From Alistipes sp. (GTDB taxonomy: Bacteria > Bacteroidota > Bacteroidia > Bacteroidales > Rikenellaceae), in assembly GCA_017424405.1 (NCBI GenBank), contig JAFPAD010000020.1:1-60805 (forward strand): DNA of 60,805 nt, written 5' to 3'. The translations under genes and the position numbers were made by a program. Shown piece by piece: positions 49,746-57,612 of this stretch (the stretch's first letter is position 1; each line of letters opens with the position of its first letter). The notes under the pieces were generated by a model, which saw only the letters and a list, made by a program, of their open reading frames with translations, ran no database searches and had not been told where the DNA came from.

Positions 49746-51287
49746 TCACAGGTTTTTATCTCGTCGGGTCGGGGTGATGCTCCACAAGGCGAGGGTTAGG
49801 AGCAGGAGCGCAGCGTAGATAAGCATGCAACTGCTCTGGTCGAGTCTAAGTGTGAAGCTCATCAGGCTATGGTTGGCGCACCACTCGGCAATGCCATTCA
49901 TAGCTCCCACGCTACTCTCCACAGTCCACTCGACCGCCGGAGCAAAGAGGGGTATGGGCATCAATATCCATGTGAGCATCACGGTGGTGGCTACGCTGCA
50001 CAGAGCCACCATCACCCAACCCACACAGAATCCCCACAGCGACAACTCGCCAAAGTATAGCGATGCCAACGGCAGTGTAGCTATGTTTGCCACAAAGCAC
50101 ACGATTACACTACCTGCAATCCACCCGAGAATGTTTCGTGCGATACGGCGTACGCTGCCCTTGAAGGGGTGTTGAATCTGGTAGCGCAAGGTTGAGATGT
50201 CGTTATCTCTGCGTAAGATGTGGTATAGCGGTGATGCCCACTCGACGATGGCTATCACGGCAAGTACCGAGAGCAGAAAGCCCACATCGTAGAGCATTCT
50301 GCCATCCCACAAAAGCATCAATGAGGTGGTGGCGCAGAGCGTGTTGAGGGTGCGGCTGCGCGAGCTGAAAAAGAACGATAGCTGAAGTATGCTGAGCATT
50401 ATAGTGGCACGCATGACTGACGGCGAGAGAGCTGTCATGGCGGCGTAGCACCATATCATCGCCAAGCCCAATAGTGTGCGCCACAGCGTACCATGAGGCA
50501 GTGCGGCGAGAGGTAGCAGAATGAAGTTTATGAGCATAAAGACAAATCCCACGTGCAGACCCGATACCGCCAGCAGATGTGCTCCGCCCGAGAGGGTGTA
50601 GTGACGACGTTGTGTTGTGGGTATGTGGCTGCGTTGCCCGACGCTGATAGCTGTTGCAATGCTCCTTGTCGAGGGACTTAGGTTGAGCTTAGAGATGCGG
50701 TGTAAAGCATGTGTTTGAAGCCATGCACCTAACGAGAAGTACTGCTTGCGAAGAAGTATATCCTCGTTGCATATCTTTGCTGTGCCGGCGATGCCCTTGC
50801 TTTGGAGATAGTCGCCGTAGCTTGTCGCGCTGGTAAAGGGTTGCACGCTGCAATTCACCACCAGATGTTCGCCCTCCGAGCAGGCTGCCGACAGAGGGGT
50901 CGAGAGCCTTATTGTCGAGTTGCTACGTCGCATCTGCTCACCATCGGCGTAAGCTACTATCTGGGCGAGGTGCGTACGGAAGGAGTCATCTTCGTGGGTC
51001 AGACGCTCCAGCCTAAGTTCCATTGTCGTATGATGGGTGGGGAGGCTCTCGGTCGAACGCCTCAGCGACAGAGATGTAGCTCCTGCCAAGAGCATGAGCG
51101 CGACGGTCAGCGGAGTATTTCTCCATCGCCATGCTGCCACCATGCTCAGTGTAAAGAGCAGAGCCGCACACCACAATGGCACCCGCAACCAATCAGCAAG
51201 CACTATGCCCGCTGCGACTGAGGGCATTGCCACCACCATAGGCATCATGCGCAGACGTTGCAAAATCTTCTCACGAGGGTTAATCAT
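49746..51287 (-). CDS. ComEC/Rec2 family protein
   Basis: This 513-aa membrane protein has N-terminal helices, a soluble segment (about 95-190, DUF4131-like) and a polytopic Competence domain with AVSGLHVGFVFMLINFILLPLA and LSPSVMRATIMLSILQL. ComEC passes single-stranded DNA through the inner membrane during uptake. The usual C-terminal beta-lactamase-like domain is absent, so this is the short form. No other competence gene is near. It is divergent from the TonB-like gene. Confidence 0.85.
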   Translation of the reverse strand: MINPREKILQRLRMMPMVVAMPSVAAGIVLADWLRVPLWCAALLFTLSMVAAWRWRNTPLTVALMLLAGATSLSLRRSTESLPTHHTTMELRLERLTHEDDSFRTHLAQIVAYADGEQMRRSNSTIRLSTPLSAACSEGEHLVVNCSVQPFTSATSYGDYLQSKGIAGTAKICNEDILLRKQYFSLGAWLQTHALHRISKLNLSPSTRSIATAISVGQRSHIPTTQRRHYTLSGGAHLLAVSGLHVGFVFMLINFILLPLAALPHGTLWRTLLGLAMIWCYAAMTALSPSVMRATIMLSILQLSFFFSSRSRTLNTLCATTSLMLLWDGRMLYDVGFLLSVLAVIAIVEWASPLYHILRRDNDISTLRYQIQHPFKGSVRRIARNILGWIAGSVIVCFVANIATLPLASLYFGELSLWGFCVGWVMVALCSVATTVMLTWILMPIPLFAPAVEWTVESSVGAMNGIAEWCANHSLMSFTLRLDQSSCMLIYAALLLLTLALWSITPTRRDKNL

Positions 51288-51308
51288 AGTGTAAAGATAG
51301 CACTTAAT

Positions 51309-51339
51309 TTGCAGATGTGGGGCGAAAAATCTACTTTTG
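51309..51339 (+). promoter_or_regulatory. Promoter of the TonB-like gene
   Basis: TTG (51309-51311), 20 nt, then TACTTTTG (51332-51339) is a full consensus match. It predicts a leader of about 65 nt. Confidence 0.7.
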
Positions 51340-51411
51340 TGACATGAAAAACATGGTGGTGAAAACTAAACGAGGTTTTGCCACGTTATAGATTCTGTAT
51401 TTGACATTGTT

Positions 51412-51993
51412 ATGAGAGTATTGCTATTGATATTTGCGCTGTTGCAGATGGTTGGTGTGGCTCAGGCTCAGGTCTTTGTGCATCGCCCTCCCTTGTATAT
51501 CGTCAATGGCGAACGCATGAGTGAGGCTCAGGTGAAGGCTATTGACCCCGACGATATAGTCAGCAACACCCTGCTGCCAGCCGATGAGGCTACCATCGAG
51601 CTCTATGGTCAAGATGCATCGAATGGCGTTATCGTAATCTCGTTGCGCTACGACACCCCAGCACATTTCGAGTATGATGGCGAGCCGATGCGCTTCTCGG
51701 ACTATGTGGCTCAGCGTGTTAAGTGGGAGTATCCCGCCAATCCTGTGGCGAGGGTGGTTGTGCGTCTGCACATATCGGCTCAGGGCGAAATCTCGGAGGG
51801 AGAGGTGCTGGAGGCAACCGACAAACGAATGCTCAAACGCGTGCGCAGCGTTATAGCGCAGACCCCACGTTGGGTGCCAGCCAAGAAAGATGGCGAGGGT
51901 GTCGAGGACGATTACATATTGCGTCTAACCCTGCCACGAGGCATGAAGGTACAGCCGCGTAAGAGCGTGCCGGTAATCATTGGCGGAGTTTAA
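51412..51993 (+). CDS. Secreted mini-protein combining plug-like and TonB C-terminal-like parts
   Basis: This 193-aa protein has a signal peptide ending QAQ near residue 20. Residues about 25-80 (PPLYIVNGERMS...ATIELYGQDASNGVIVISL) resemble the start of a TonB-dependent receptor plug, where YGxxAxNGVI is the hallmark. Residues about 105-175 (VVVRLHISAQGEISEGEVLEAT...VRSVIAQTPRWVPAKKDG) resemble the TonB C-terminal domain. There is no membrane anchor other than the signal. It has its own promoter and terminator. A regulatory or adaptor role is a guess. Confidence 0.6.
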   Translation: MRVLLLIFALLQMVGVAQAQVFVHRPPLYIVNGERMSEAQVKAIDPDDIVSNTLLPADEATIELYGQDASNGVIVISLRYDTPAHFEYDGEPMRFSDYVAQRVKWEYPANPVARVVVRLHISAQGEISEGEVLEATDKRMLKRVRSVIAQTPRWVPAKKDGEGVEDDYILRLTLPRGMKVQPRKSVPVIIGGV

Positions 51994-51998
51994 AGTTG

Positions 51999-52028
51999 AG
52001 GCGTGAAAGTAAATTTTCACGCCTTTTT
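51999..52028 (+). terminator. Terminator after the TonB-like gene
   Basis: A perfect 10-bp stem AGGCGTGAAA/TTTCACGCCT with a 6-nt loop is followed by further T (52024-52028). Confidence 0.9.
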
Positions 52029-52029
52029 C

Positions 52030-52060
52030 TTGCACTTTTTGTGGCAATGTAATACCTTTG
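52030..52060 (+). promoter_or_regulatory. Antiporter promoter
   Basis: TTG (52030-52032), 20 nt, then TACCTTTG (52053-52060) is a full consensus match, directly after the preceding terminator. Confidence 0.75.
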
Positions 52061-52099
52061 TAGGCTGATATTAATAAACTGATTTAGTAGCTTTTAACA

Positions 52100-53299
52100 A
52101 TGAGAAAAATCATTCTTTTTTCCCTTTTCCTCATTATTGGATTGATTTGTTCACAATCCCTCCCCATCATGTTTGGTGTCGAGAAGTTTGCCGCGGCGAA
52201 GCCTGCGTTAGACGTTATGCTCTACACATGCTTGGCTTTCATCATGATTAATGTGGGTCGTGAGTTTGAACTTGACAAAAGTCGCTGGCGTAGCTATACA
52301 GCCGACTATTTCATCGCAATGGCAACTGCCGCAGCTCCTTGGCTGATGATATGTTGCTATTACATGTGGTTGTTGCCCGACGATCTCTTCACTAATTGGG
52401 ATGCGTGGAAGGAGAACTTATTGTTGAGCCGTTTTGCTGCTCCTACGTCGGCGGGTATCTTGTTCACCATGTTGGCGAGTGCAGGATTGAAGAATTCGTG
52501 GGTTTATCAGAAGACCCGCGTGTTGGCTATCTTCGACGATTTGGATACAATCTTGTTGATGATTCCGTTGCAGATATTCATGATTGGCTGGCGCTGGCAG
52601 TTGGCTGTGGTGGCAGTGGTTGTGTTTGCCTGCTTGTGGCTTGCGTGGTCGAAGCTCGATAAGTATCACATGTCGCAGGATTGGAGCTCGATACTTGGCT
52701 ACGCTACGGTGTTGGTGTTCTTGTGTCAGGGTCTGTATATCTTCTCGAAGCATCTCTTCGGAGCCGATGCGGCAATCCATATCGAGGTGTTGTTGCCAGC
52801 CTTTGTGTTGGGTATGGTGATGAAGACACGCCACTCAACTTCGAAGAGCGACCAGAATGTCGAGACCTTGATATCTTATCTGTTTATGTTCCTTGTGGGT
52901 ATGAGTGCGCCTCTGTTTGTGGGTGTTGATTTCTCGACTACGGCAGGCGATAGCCTCATAGGTCAGGTGGGTAATATGTCGTGGGGTGAGATTGCTCTGC
53001 ATGTGGCTGTGGTCACAACGCTCTCGAACATCGGAAAGATGGTTCCTACATTCTTCTACCGCGACAAGAGCCTCATCGAGCGTTTGGCACTCAGCATCGG
53101 CATGTTTACACGAGGCGAGGTTGGTGCCGGCATCATCTTCGTGAGCTTGGGTTACGGTTTGGGAGGTCCATTGTTGGCTATTTCGCTCTTGACAATCCTC
53201 TCGAACTTGATTCTCACCGGAGGCTTTGTGATTATTGTGAAGCGCTTGGCGTTGAAGGCCGAGCAGAAGGAGGCTGCTAAGTTATCGGCAGCGGCTTAA
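52100..53299 (+). CDS. Cation:proton antiporter (CPA2-like)
   Basis: This 399-aa membrane protein has about 11-12 helices. It includes an FDDLDTILLMIPLQIFMIG segment with paired Asp in a helix, as in the ion-binding site of the CPA antiporters, and the later GEVGAGIIFVSLGYGLGG helix. It is probably a Na+/H+ or K+/H+ exchanger of the inner membrane. It has its own promoter and ends 4 nt before the convergent methyltransferase gene with no terminator between. Confidence 0.82.
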   Translation: MRKIILFSLFLIIGLICSQSLPIMFGVEKFAAAKPALDVMLYTCLAFIMINVGREFELDKSRWRSYTADYFIAMATAAAPWLMICCYYMWLLPDDLFTNWDAWKENLLLSRFAAPTSAGILFTMLASAGLKNSWVYQKTRVLAIFDDLDTILLMIPLQIFMIGWRWQLAVVAVVVFACLWLAWSKLDKYHMSQDWSSILGYATVLVFLCQGLYIFSKHLFGADAAIHIEVLLPAFVLGMVMKTRHSTSKSDQNVETLISYLFMFLVGMSAPLFVGVDFSTTAGDSLIGQVGNMSWGEIALHVAVVTTLSNIGKMVPTFFYRDKSLIERLALSIGMFTRGEVGAGIIFVSLGYGLGGPLLAISLLTILSNLILTGGFVIIVKRLALKAEQKEAAKLSAAA

Positions 53300-53303
53300 T
53301 CCC

Positions 53304-54452
53304 TTACTTGAGATATATGGTGTAGCTCTTGCCTGCGATGCGGGTGAGAGCTATCTTTTTTTCGTCACCAGGGAGCATCGAACAGCGCTTGCGTAGCTCA
53401 TCTACACTCATCTGAAAGTCGCGTAGGATAATATCCACTTTTTTGCCCTTTAGGTCGCGTTTTAGAGCCTTTACGTCGAATGGAGCTATGTGGTCAATCT
53501 CTGCCACGCGAGCCACTATATCGTGCGGTAATTCGCGTGCAAAGCCAAATGATAGGTTGCTCCACACATCAGCCTTTCCTCGCAGGGCATGCACCACCAG
53601 GCGAGCCTTTTGCAACGCCACATCGGGGATTATCAGGTAACGATATTCATCTGCCGAGAATGTGTCGGCGGTGGGTGTGTTATCTACCTCATGGCGCACT
53701 GCTTCGTAGCGACCCCTGCCGATGGCTTCGGCTACGAGCTTGGGTGAGTCGCATGGGGTGTATATCATCACCTCCTTGCACTCGTTGTGCAACGATATGA
53801 CCTCGACCTGCGCCTCGGGGAAGAGTCGAAATGCCTCATCGACATCAAACAGCGGCGAGTTCTTTATCGCCAAATGCTCGGTGATACGCCAGATCTGTGG
53901 CAGCAAGGCGATGATGTTGGGCGAGCAATCCTCCAAGCGCACCAGACGTTGTCCCTGCTCGCTTCTGCGGTCGGGGTCGGCATATACCCAATCGAAATGC
54001 TCCTCGCAGTGGGCAAGATACTCCTCTGCCGAGATGTTTTTCACCTCCACATTTTCGATGCCCATACGGCGCATATTCTCCTGCGTGACGGCAGCAAGTA
54101 TCGGGTCGCGCTCCAGAGCCACTATACGTCTAAAACGTGATGCTAAGGCGGCAACGTCCATGCCCAAACCACATGTCAGGTCGAGCAACGTATCGCCTGC
54201 GAGATGCTTCTGTGCGGCACACTCCTCACTCGACGACTGCTCGAAGGCGCGCTGAGGAATTATGCCTCGCGCAGCGTATAGACGTGGTAGCTTGTGACGT
54301 GCACGTTGCAGATATTTCACCTGCGATGCTACCTCGCGAGCATGTGGTATTTTGCCACTGAGGGCAATCTTCAGCGGGTCGCAGTCGATGTTCTGCTCGA
54401 TGGCCTCAAGCACATCCTCCTGCAAAAGTATCTCTAACTCCTGGAGTGTCAT
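53304..54452 (-). CDS. SAM-dependent methyltransferase, PG_1098/THUMP-like
   Basis: The protein is 382 aa from the ATG at 54452 (MTLQELEILLQEDVLEAI); the frame upstream lacks family sequence. An N-terminal helical part precedes the methyltransferase fold with DLTCGLGMDVAALASRF (SAM loop) and DWVYADPDRR (motif IV). A C-terminal THUMP-like domain (about 300-382) ends KSYTIYLK. The Bacteroidetes family is known from structures such as PG_1098; its substrate is probably RNA but unproven. It is the last gene after the DUF2490 gene. Confidence 0.83.
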   Translation of the reverse strand: MTLQELEILLQEDVLEAIEQNIDCDPLKIALSGKIPHAREVASQVKYLQRARHKLPRLYAARGIIPQRAFEQSSSEECAAQKHLAGDTLLDLTCGLGMDVAALASRFRRIVALERDPILAAVTQENMRRMGIENVEVKNISAEEYLAHCEEHFDWVYADPDRRSEQGQRLVRLEDCSPNIIALLPQIWRITEHLAIKNSPLFDVDEAFRLFPEAQVEVISLHNECKEVMIYTPCDSPKLVAEAIGRGRYEAVRHEVDNTPTADTFSADEYRYLIIPDVALQKARLVVHALRGKADVWSNLSFGFARELPHDIVARVAEIDHIAPFDVKALKRDLKGKKVDIILRDFQMSVDELRKRCSMLPGDEKKIALTRIAGKSYTIYLK

Positions 54453-54520
54453 GACTCTCGAAAAATAAGGAGTTGCCCACAAAAGACAACCCCTCAAGTT
54501 AGTATTAATATCAAGCGGTC

Positions 54521-55408
54521 TTACAACTTGAACTTATAGTCTATACCAAAGACGTGGCAGTTCTGCTTCTCATGACGCCAGCCCATATCCTTGGGATCCT
54601 TGAGAACAAGCTGTGCTTTCTCGTTGAAGGAGTGGTTTGTCTTTAGGTCGCCACTCTTTCCCTTGTAGCGCACGTCATATCCCTGATTCATGTGGAAGCG
54701 GTAGTAGAAGTCCAAGCGGTTGTGGTTGTTAATCTTGAACTCGGTACCAACTGAGAAGCGCACGCGGCTGATGTACTGCTTGTATGCCACCTCATACTGC
54801 TTGTAGTTTGGTACTGCCGTAACAGCGTTGAGAGTGGTGTATAGCTCCACGTAAGCATAAGGCTCCCAGCGGCACTGACGTATGTCGTAGGCTGCCTTCA
54901 AGCGAGAACGCAACGAGATAGCAGGGTTAGAGTGCTCATACTTGTTCACCGAGTCGGTGCGGAAGTTAAAGCGCACACGCTCTCGGAGCGAGAGCTTCAC
55001 GCGTCCCACCTTGTAAGAGCCTGTAACATCGACATTGACCATGTGGCGGTTCTGCCACTCGACGAGCGTCTCCTTGGTTTTCTTGTCATACTCCTCATCT
55101 CGCACATTCACAAATCCGTAGCTTGCGCCCACCTTGAGCCATGGCAACGCCTTGTAGTTGATGCCGATGCTTGAGATAACCTTATCGAGGTCACTCACGT
55201 TGTTGTGCATGCGTGCCTGCTCGCTCCACTCAAGCGAGAGGTTTCTCGCGAGAGGAATATCCAAAATGGCACGGAATCGTGCCTGCACATCGTCGTCCTT
55301 TTGTACCTTAGCGGGCTCGGTAGGAATAGGAATCTCGTCCTGAGCATAGAGTGTTGCGCAACCCATGAGGGCAACGACAAACATCACGAGGCGTAGTGCT
55401 TTTTTCAT
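54521..55408 (-). CDS. DUF2490-type outer-membrane protein
   Basis: This 295-aa protein has a signal peptide ending TLYAQ near residue 22. The mature part is beta-barrel (WSEQARMHNNVSDLDKV, GRVKLSLRERVRF, NNHNRLDFYYRFHMNQGYDV) and ends with FGIDYKFKL, an aromatic-ended C-terminal strand of the outer-membrane type. It matches the DUF2490 pattern. It is 47 nt downstream of the DUF4956 gene and may supply the outer-membrane part of a polyphosphate-related system. Confidence 0.78.
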   Translation of the reverse strand: MKKALRLVMFVVALMGCATLYAQDEIPIPTEPAKVQKDDDVQARFRAILDIPLARNLSLEWSEQARMHNNVSDLDKVISSIGINYKALPWLKVGASYGFVNVRDEEYDKKTKETLVEWQNRHMVNVDVTGSYKVGRVKLSLRERVRFNFRTDSVNKYEHSNPAISLRSRLKAAYDIRQCRWEPYAYVELYTTLNAVTAVPNYKQYEVAYKQYISRVRFSVGTEFKINNHNRLDFYYRFHMNQGYDVRYKGKSGDLKTNHSFNEKAQLVLKDPKDMGWRHEKQNCHVFGIDYKFKL

Positions 55409-55455
55409 AGTTTTGCTTTTTTTAAGTTCCTATTTGTGGGCAGAAGCAAAGTCGT

Positions 55456-56181
55456 TTATACAAACTGATTAGGCTTGGTTACGGTATCCACTGAGTTTGT
55501 TTCGCCCTCAGCCAATTCGTAGTACACCTTCACGAAGGCTACGTCACGCAAGAAATCAACATGACCAACCTCTACCTTTTCAACCTTGTGACCCAGACGC
55601 TCCTCCAAGTCAGCAATCATCTCGGCACGCTTGTCGGGGGTGATAAGGTTGATCTTCTCATAAATCACCAACTTAGCCGATGTGTGGCGCAACAAGCGAC
55701 GACCTTCGACAGTCCAGATGAGCAACAGCAACATGAGGTTGGCAACGAGCAACTCTACGTAGCTGATATTCAATGCCAAACCGTTGATTACGGCAACGCA
55801 GATGAAGATAAACAAATAGGTCATCTCGCGAATGGGCACCGTTTCGGTACGATAACGTATGACACCAAAGATGGCGAACAAACCGAGTGTCATACCAATC
55901 TGAATGCTCACGCTCTCCATCAAGAAAATGAGGAGGAACATCGCAGCACCAAAGAGCATGTAGGTAAGAACATAGTCCTTGCGCTGGCTCTTCACATAGT
56001 AGCAATAACGTGCGATGATCCAAGTCACCAACAAGTTAAATGCAAAACGCATCAAAAGATGCAACAAACTCTGAGTGTCGCAAAGAGGTACACCCAAGAA
56101 ACTGATTTGGTTCGAAATTTCGTAACCGAACTCTTCGGCAATCGAAGGGTCGAAATCGAGGAATTCTTCGTTCTGAAACAT
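55456..56181 (-). CDS. DUF4956 membrane protein
   Basis: This 241-aa protein has a short N-terminal region followed by three or four helices (about 45-145). A cytoplasmic domain holds KLVIYEKINLITPDKRAEMIADLEERLGHKVEKVEVGHVDFLRDVAFVKVYY, the DUF4956 signature. It lies 12 nt after the VTC-domain gene, a pairing I recall from many bacteria. It is likely the membrane partner of the polyphosphate polymerase domain. Confidence 0.88.
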   Translation of the reverse strand: MFQNEEFLDFDPSIAEEFGYEISNQISFLGVPLCDTQSLLHLLMRFAFNLLVTWIIARYCYYVKSQRKDYVLTYMLFGAAMFLLIFLMESVSIQIGMTLGLFAIFGVIRYRTETVPIREMTYLFIFICVAVINGLALNISYVELLVANLMLLLLIWTVEGRRLLRHTSAKLVIYEKINLITPDKRAEMIADLEERLGHKVEKVEVGHVDFLRDVAFVKVYYELAEGETNSVDTVTKPNQFV

Positions 56182-56193
56182 ATTGTTTAGGTT

Positions 56194-56988
56194 TTAAATT
56201 TGCTTTTGTTGTTCGAGTGTTTTGTTTATCAAGCGAATCTTGCGCTTGAAGCGGTTGGCCTTAACGGTGGGGTTTGATAGGGCTGTGCCCACGCAATACT
56301 TGCTCACTTTCAAAGTTTTAACTCTCATGTCTTGCAGAATCTCCTTCATGGGTGAGTAGCACAATCCGTCCTGTTTGAGCTCCACAATCACCATGCGCTC
56401 AACCCTCGCCTCCTGAGGCGTCTCGGCACGCATATTCACAAACCTGAGGTTCATGTCGATGGTGAGTCGCTCGGTGTGAGCATGGTTCACCAGCGTTATG
56501 CGGTCGAAGATGGTTGCAAGTGCTGGGCTGATAACCTCGGGTGCGTAGTTTGCTCGCTCGCGAAGGAAGGCTGCAGCCTCAGGGCTCTTGTTCACGCAGG
56601 CGAAGTAGCTCTCGTCAATGGCAATGCGCTTCTTCTTGGTACGACCCTTGTTGGTCTTGTTCTTCACCTCGATGAAGGTAATGCCCGACTCTACATATGT
56701 ACGCGAACGAATCTTCTGGCGTGTGAGCTTGCGGTTCTGGTGCACGGTGTACATCTCCAAGTCGGGAGTGTCGTAGTAGAGTGTCGAATAACGACACGCA
56801 CGCACATCGCCGATAACCTGCACCGAATACTTATCCACAGCGCGGCGCAACAACTCCATGCAGAACTCTTCGCTTATGACATACTTTGTATCGACGCGAT
56901 TCATCAACTTGATTGATGACATCTCGTCGAGCGTAATGGTGGGCATGTCGCGCCACACATCAAGCGAATTAAGTTGTTCGTAGGTCAT
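56194..56988 (-). CDS. VTC-domain polyphosphate polymerase-like protein
   Basis: This 264-aa protein matches the catalytic tunnel domain of yeast Vtc4: DTKYVISEEFCMELL, RYSTLYYDTPDLEMYTVHQNRK, basic strand KIRSRTYVESGITFIEVKNKTNKGRTKKKRI, and the C-terminal VERMVIVELKQDG strand. In Vtc4 such Arg/Lys/Glu residues line a tunnel that makes polyphosphate from ATP. Here activity is inferred. It is cytoplasmic, encoded just before the DUF4956 partner. Confidence 0.88.
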   Translation of the reverse strand: MTYEQLNSLDVWRDMPTITLDEMSSIKLMNRVDTKYVISEEFCMELLRRAVDKYSVQVIGDVRACRYSTLYYDTPDLEMYTVHQNRKLTRQKIRSRTYVESGITFIEVKNKTNKGRTKKKRIAIDESYFACVNKSPEAAAFLRERANYAPEVISPALATIFDRITLVNHAHTERLTIDMNLRFVNMRAETPQEARVERMVIVELKQDGLCYSPMKEILQDMRVKTLKVSKYCVGTALSNPTVKANRFKRKIRLINKTLEQQKQI

Positions 56989-57008
56989 GGTTTAGGGTGT
57001 TGCGGTGA

Positions 57009-57431
57009 CTACTCCTCGAAGATATATTCAAACACCTTAATCGAGTAGAGCTTGCCGTTTGGCAGATAGTTGTATTGCTTGTGTTTTGTGCCGTCGGAAT
57101 TGTACTCATACTTGCGTATGCGCTCTACCTTGTTGCGGTCGTCATAGATAACCTCCTTGATAACCTTCTCGGTTACAGGGTCATACTCGCATGTCTCACG
57201 ACGCACCTGACCAAATTGGTTGTACTCAATCTCCTCAATCTTGCGACCCTGCTCGTCATATATGGTGAGGTGGTCGAGCCAACGGCTCTTCTTGCTTGAA
57301 TCGGTGTTCCACTCCTTTACTGTGAGGTTCTTGCGTCGTGCGCGTTTAGCCAAAGTCTCAGGGCTTATAGCCTGAGCATAGAGCCCCTGCGCAAAGAAAA
57401 TGGCAAGAGCAATAAGCAATAGCTTTTTCAT
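57009..57431 (-). CDS. Secreted YD-repeat-like small protein
   Basis: This 140-aa protein has a signal peptide (residues 1-19, ending LYAQ). The mature chain contains repeated tyrosine/charged strands (LTIYDEQGRKIEEIEYNQFGQVRRETCEYDPVTEKV..., KYEYNSDGTKHKQYNYLPNGKL), like short YD or MORN-type repeats. It is 20 nt before the VTC gene and is the first gene of that operon. The function is unknown; it may bind a polymer. Confidence 0.65.
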   Translation of the reverse strand: MKKLLLIALAIFFAQGLYAQAISPETLAKRARRKNLTVKEWNTDSSKKSRWLDHLTIYDEQGRKIEEIEYNQFGQVRRETCEYDPVTEKVIKEVIYDDRNKVERIRKYEYNSDGTKHKQYNYLPNGKLYSIKVFEYIFEE

Positions 57432-57474
57432 ATTTTTGATTAGTTTAATGTAGTTTCAGGGCAATAATATGTGC

Positions 57475-57502
57475 CAAAAATATTGACACGTTCACAAATG
57501 TA
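57475..57502 (-). promoter_or_regulatory. Candidate promoter region of the VTC operon
   Basis: Two minus-strand -7 boxes fit TAnnTTTG: TATTTTTG (plus 57475-57482) and TACATTTG (plus 57495-57502). Neither has TTG at 20 nt. The terminator just upstream supports a promoter here. Confidence 0.45.
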
Positions 57503-57555
57503 GTAAATTTTTTACAAATTCGTGAATAAAATCACGGAATTTCATTGCTGCACAT

Positions 57556-57588
57556 AAAAAAAGCGGCAACCCGATGAGAGTTTGCCGC
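57556..57588 (-). terminator. Terminator of the S46 peptidase gene
   Basis: On the minus strand a 7-bp stem GCGGCAA/TTGCCGC with a 12-nt loop is followed by seven T. It separates the S46 peptidase gene from the VTC operon. Confidence 0.85.
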
Positions 57589-57612
57589 CTTGTGAAACTT
57601 GAAAATAGGTTA

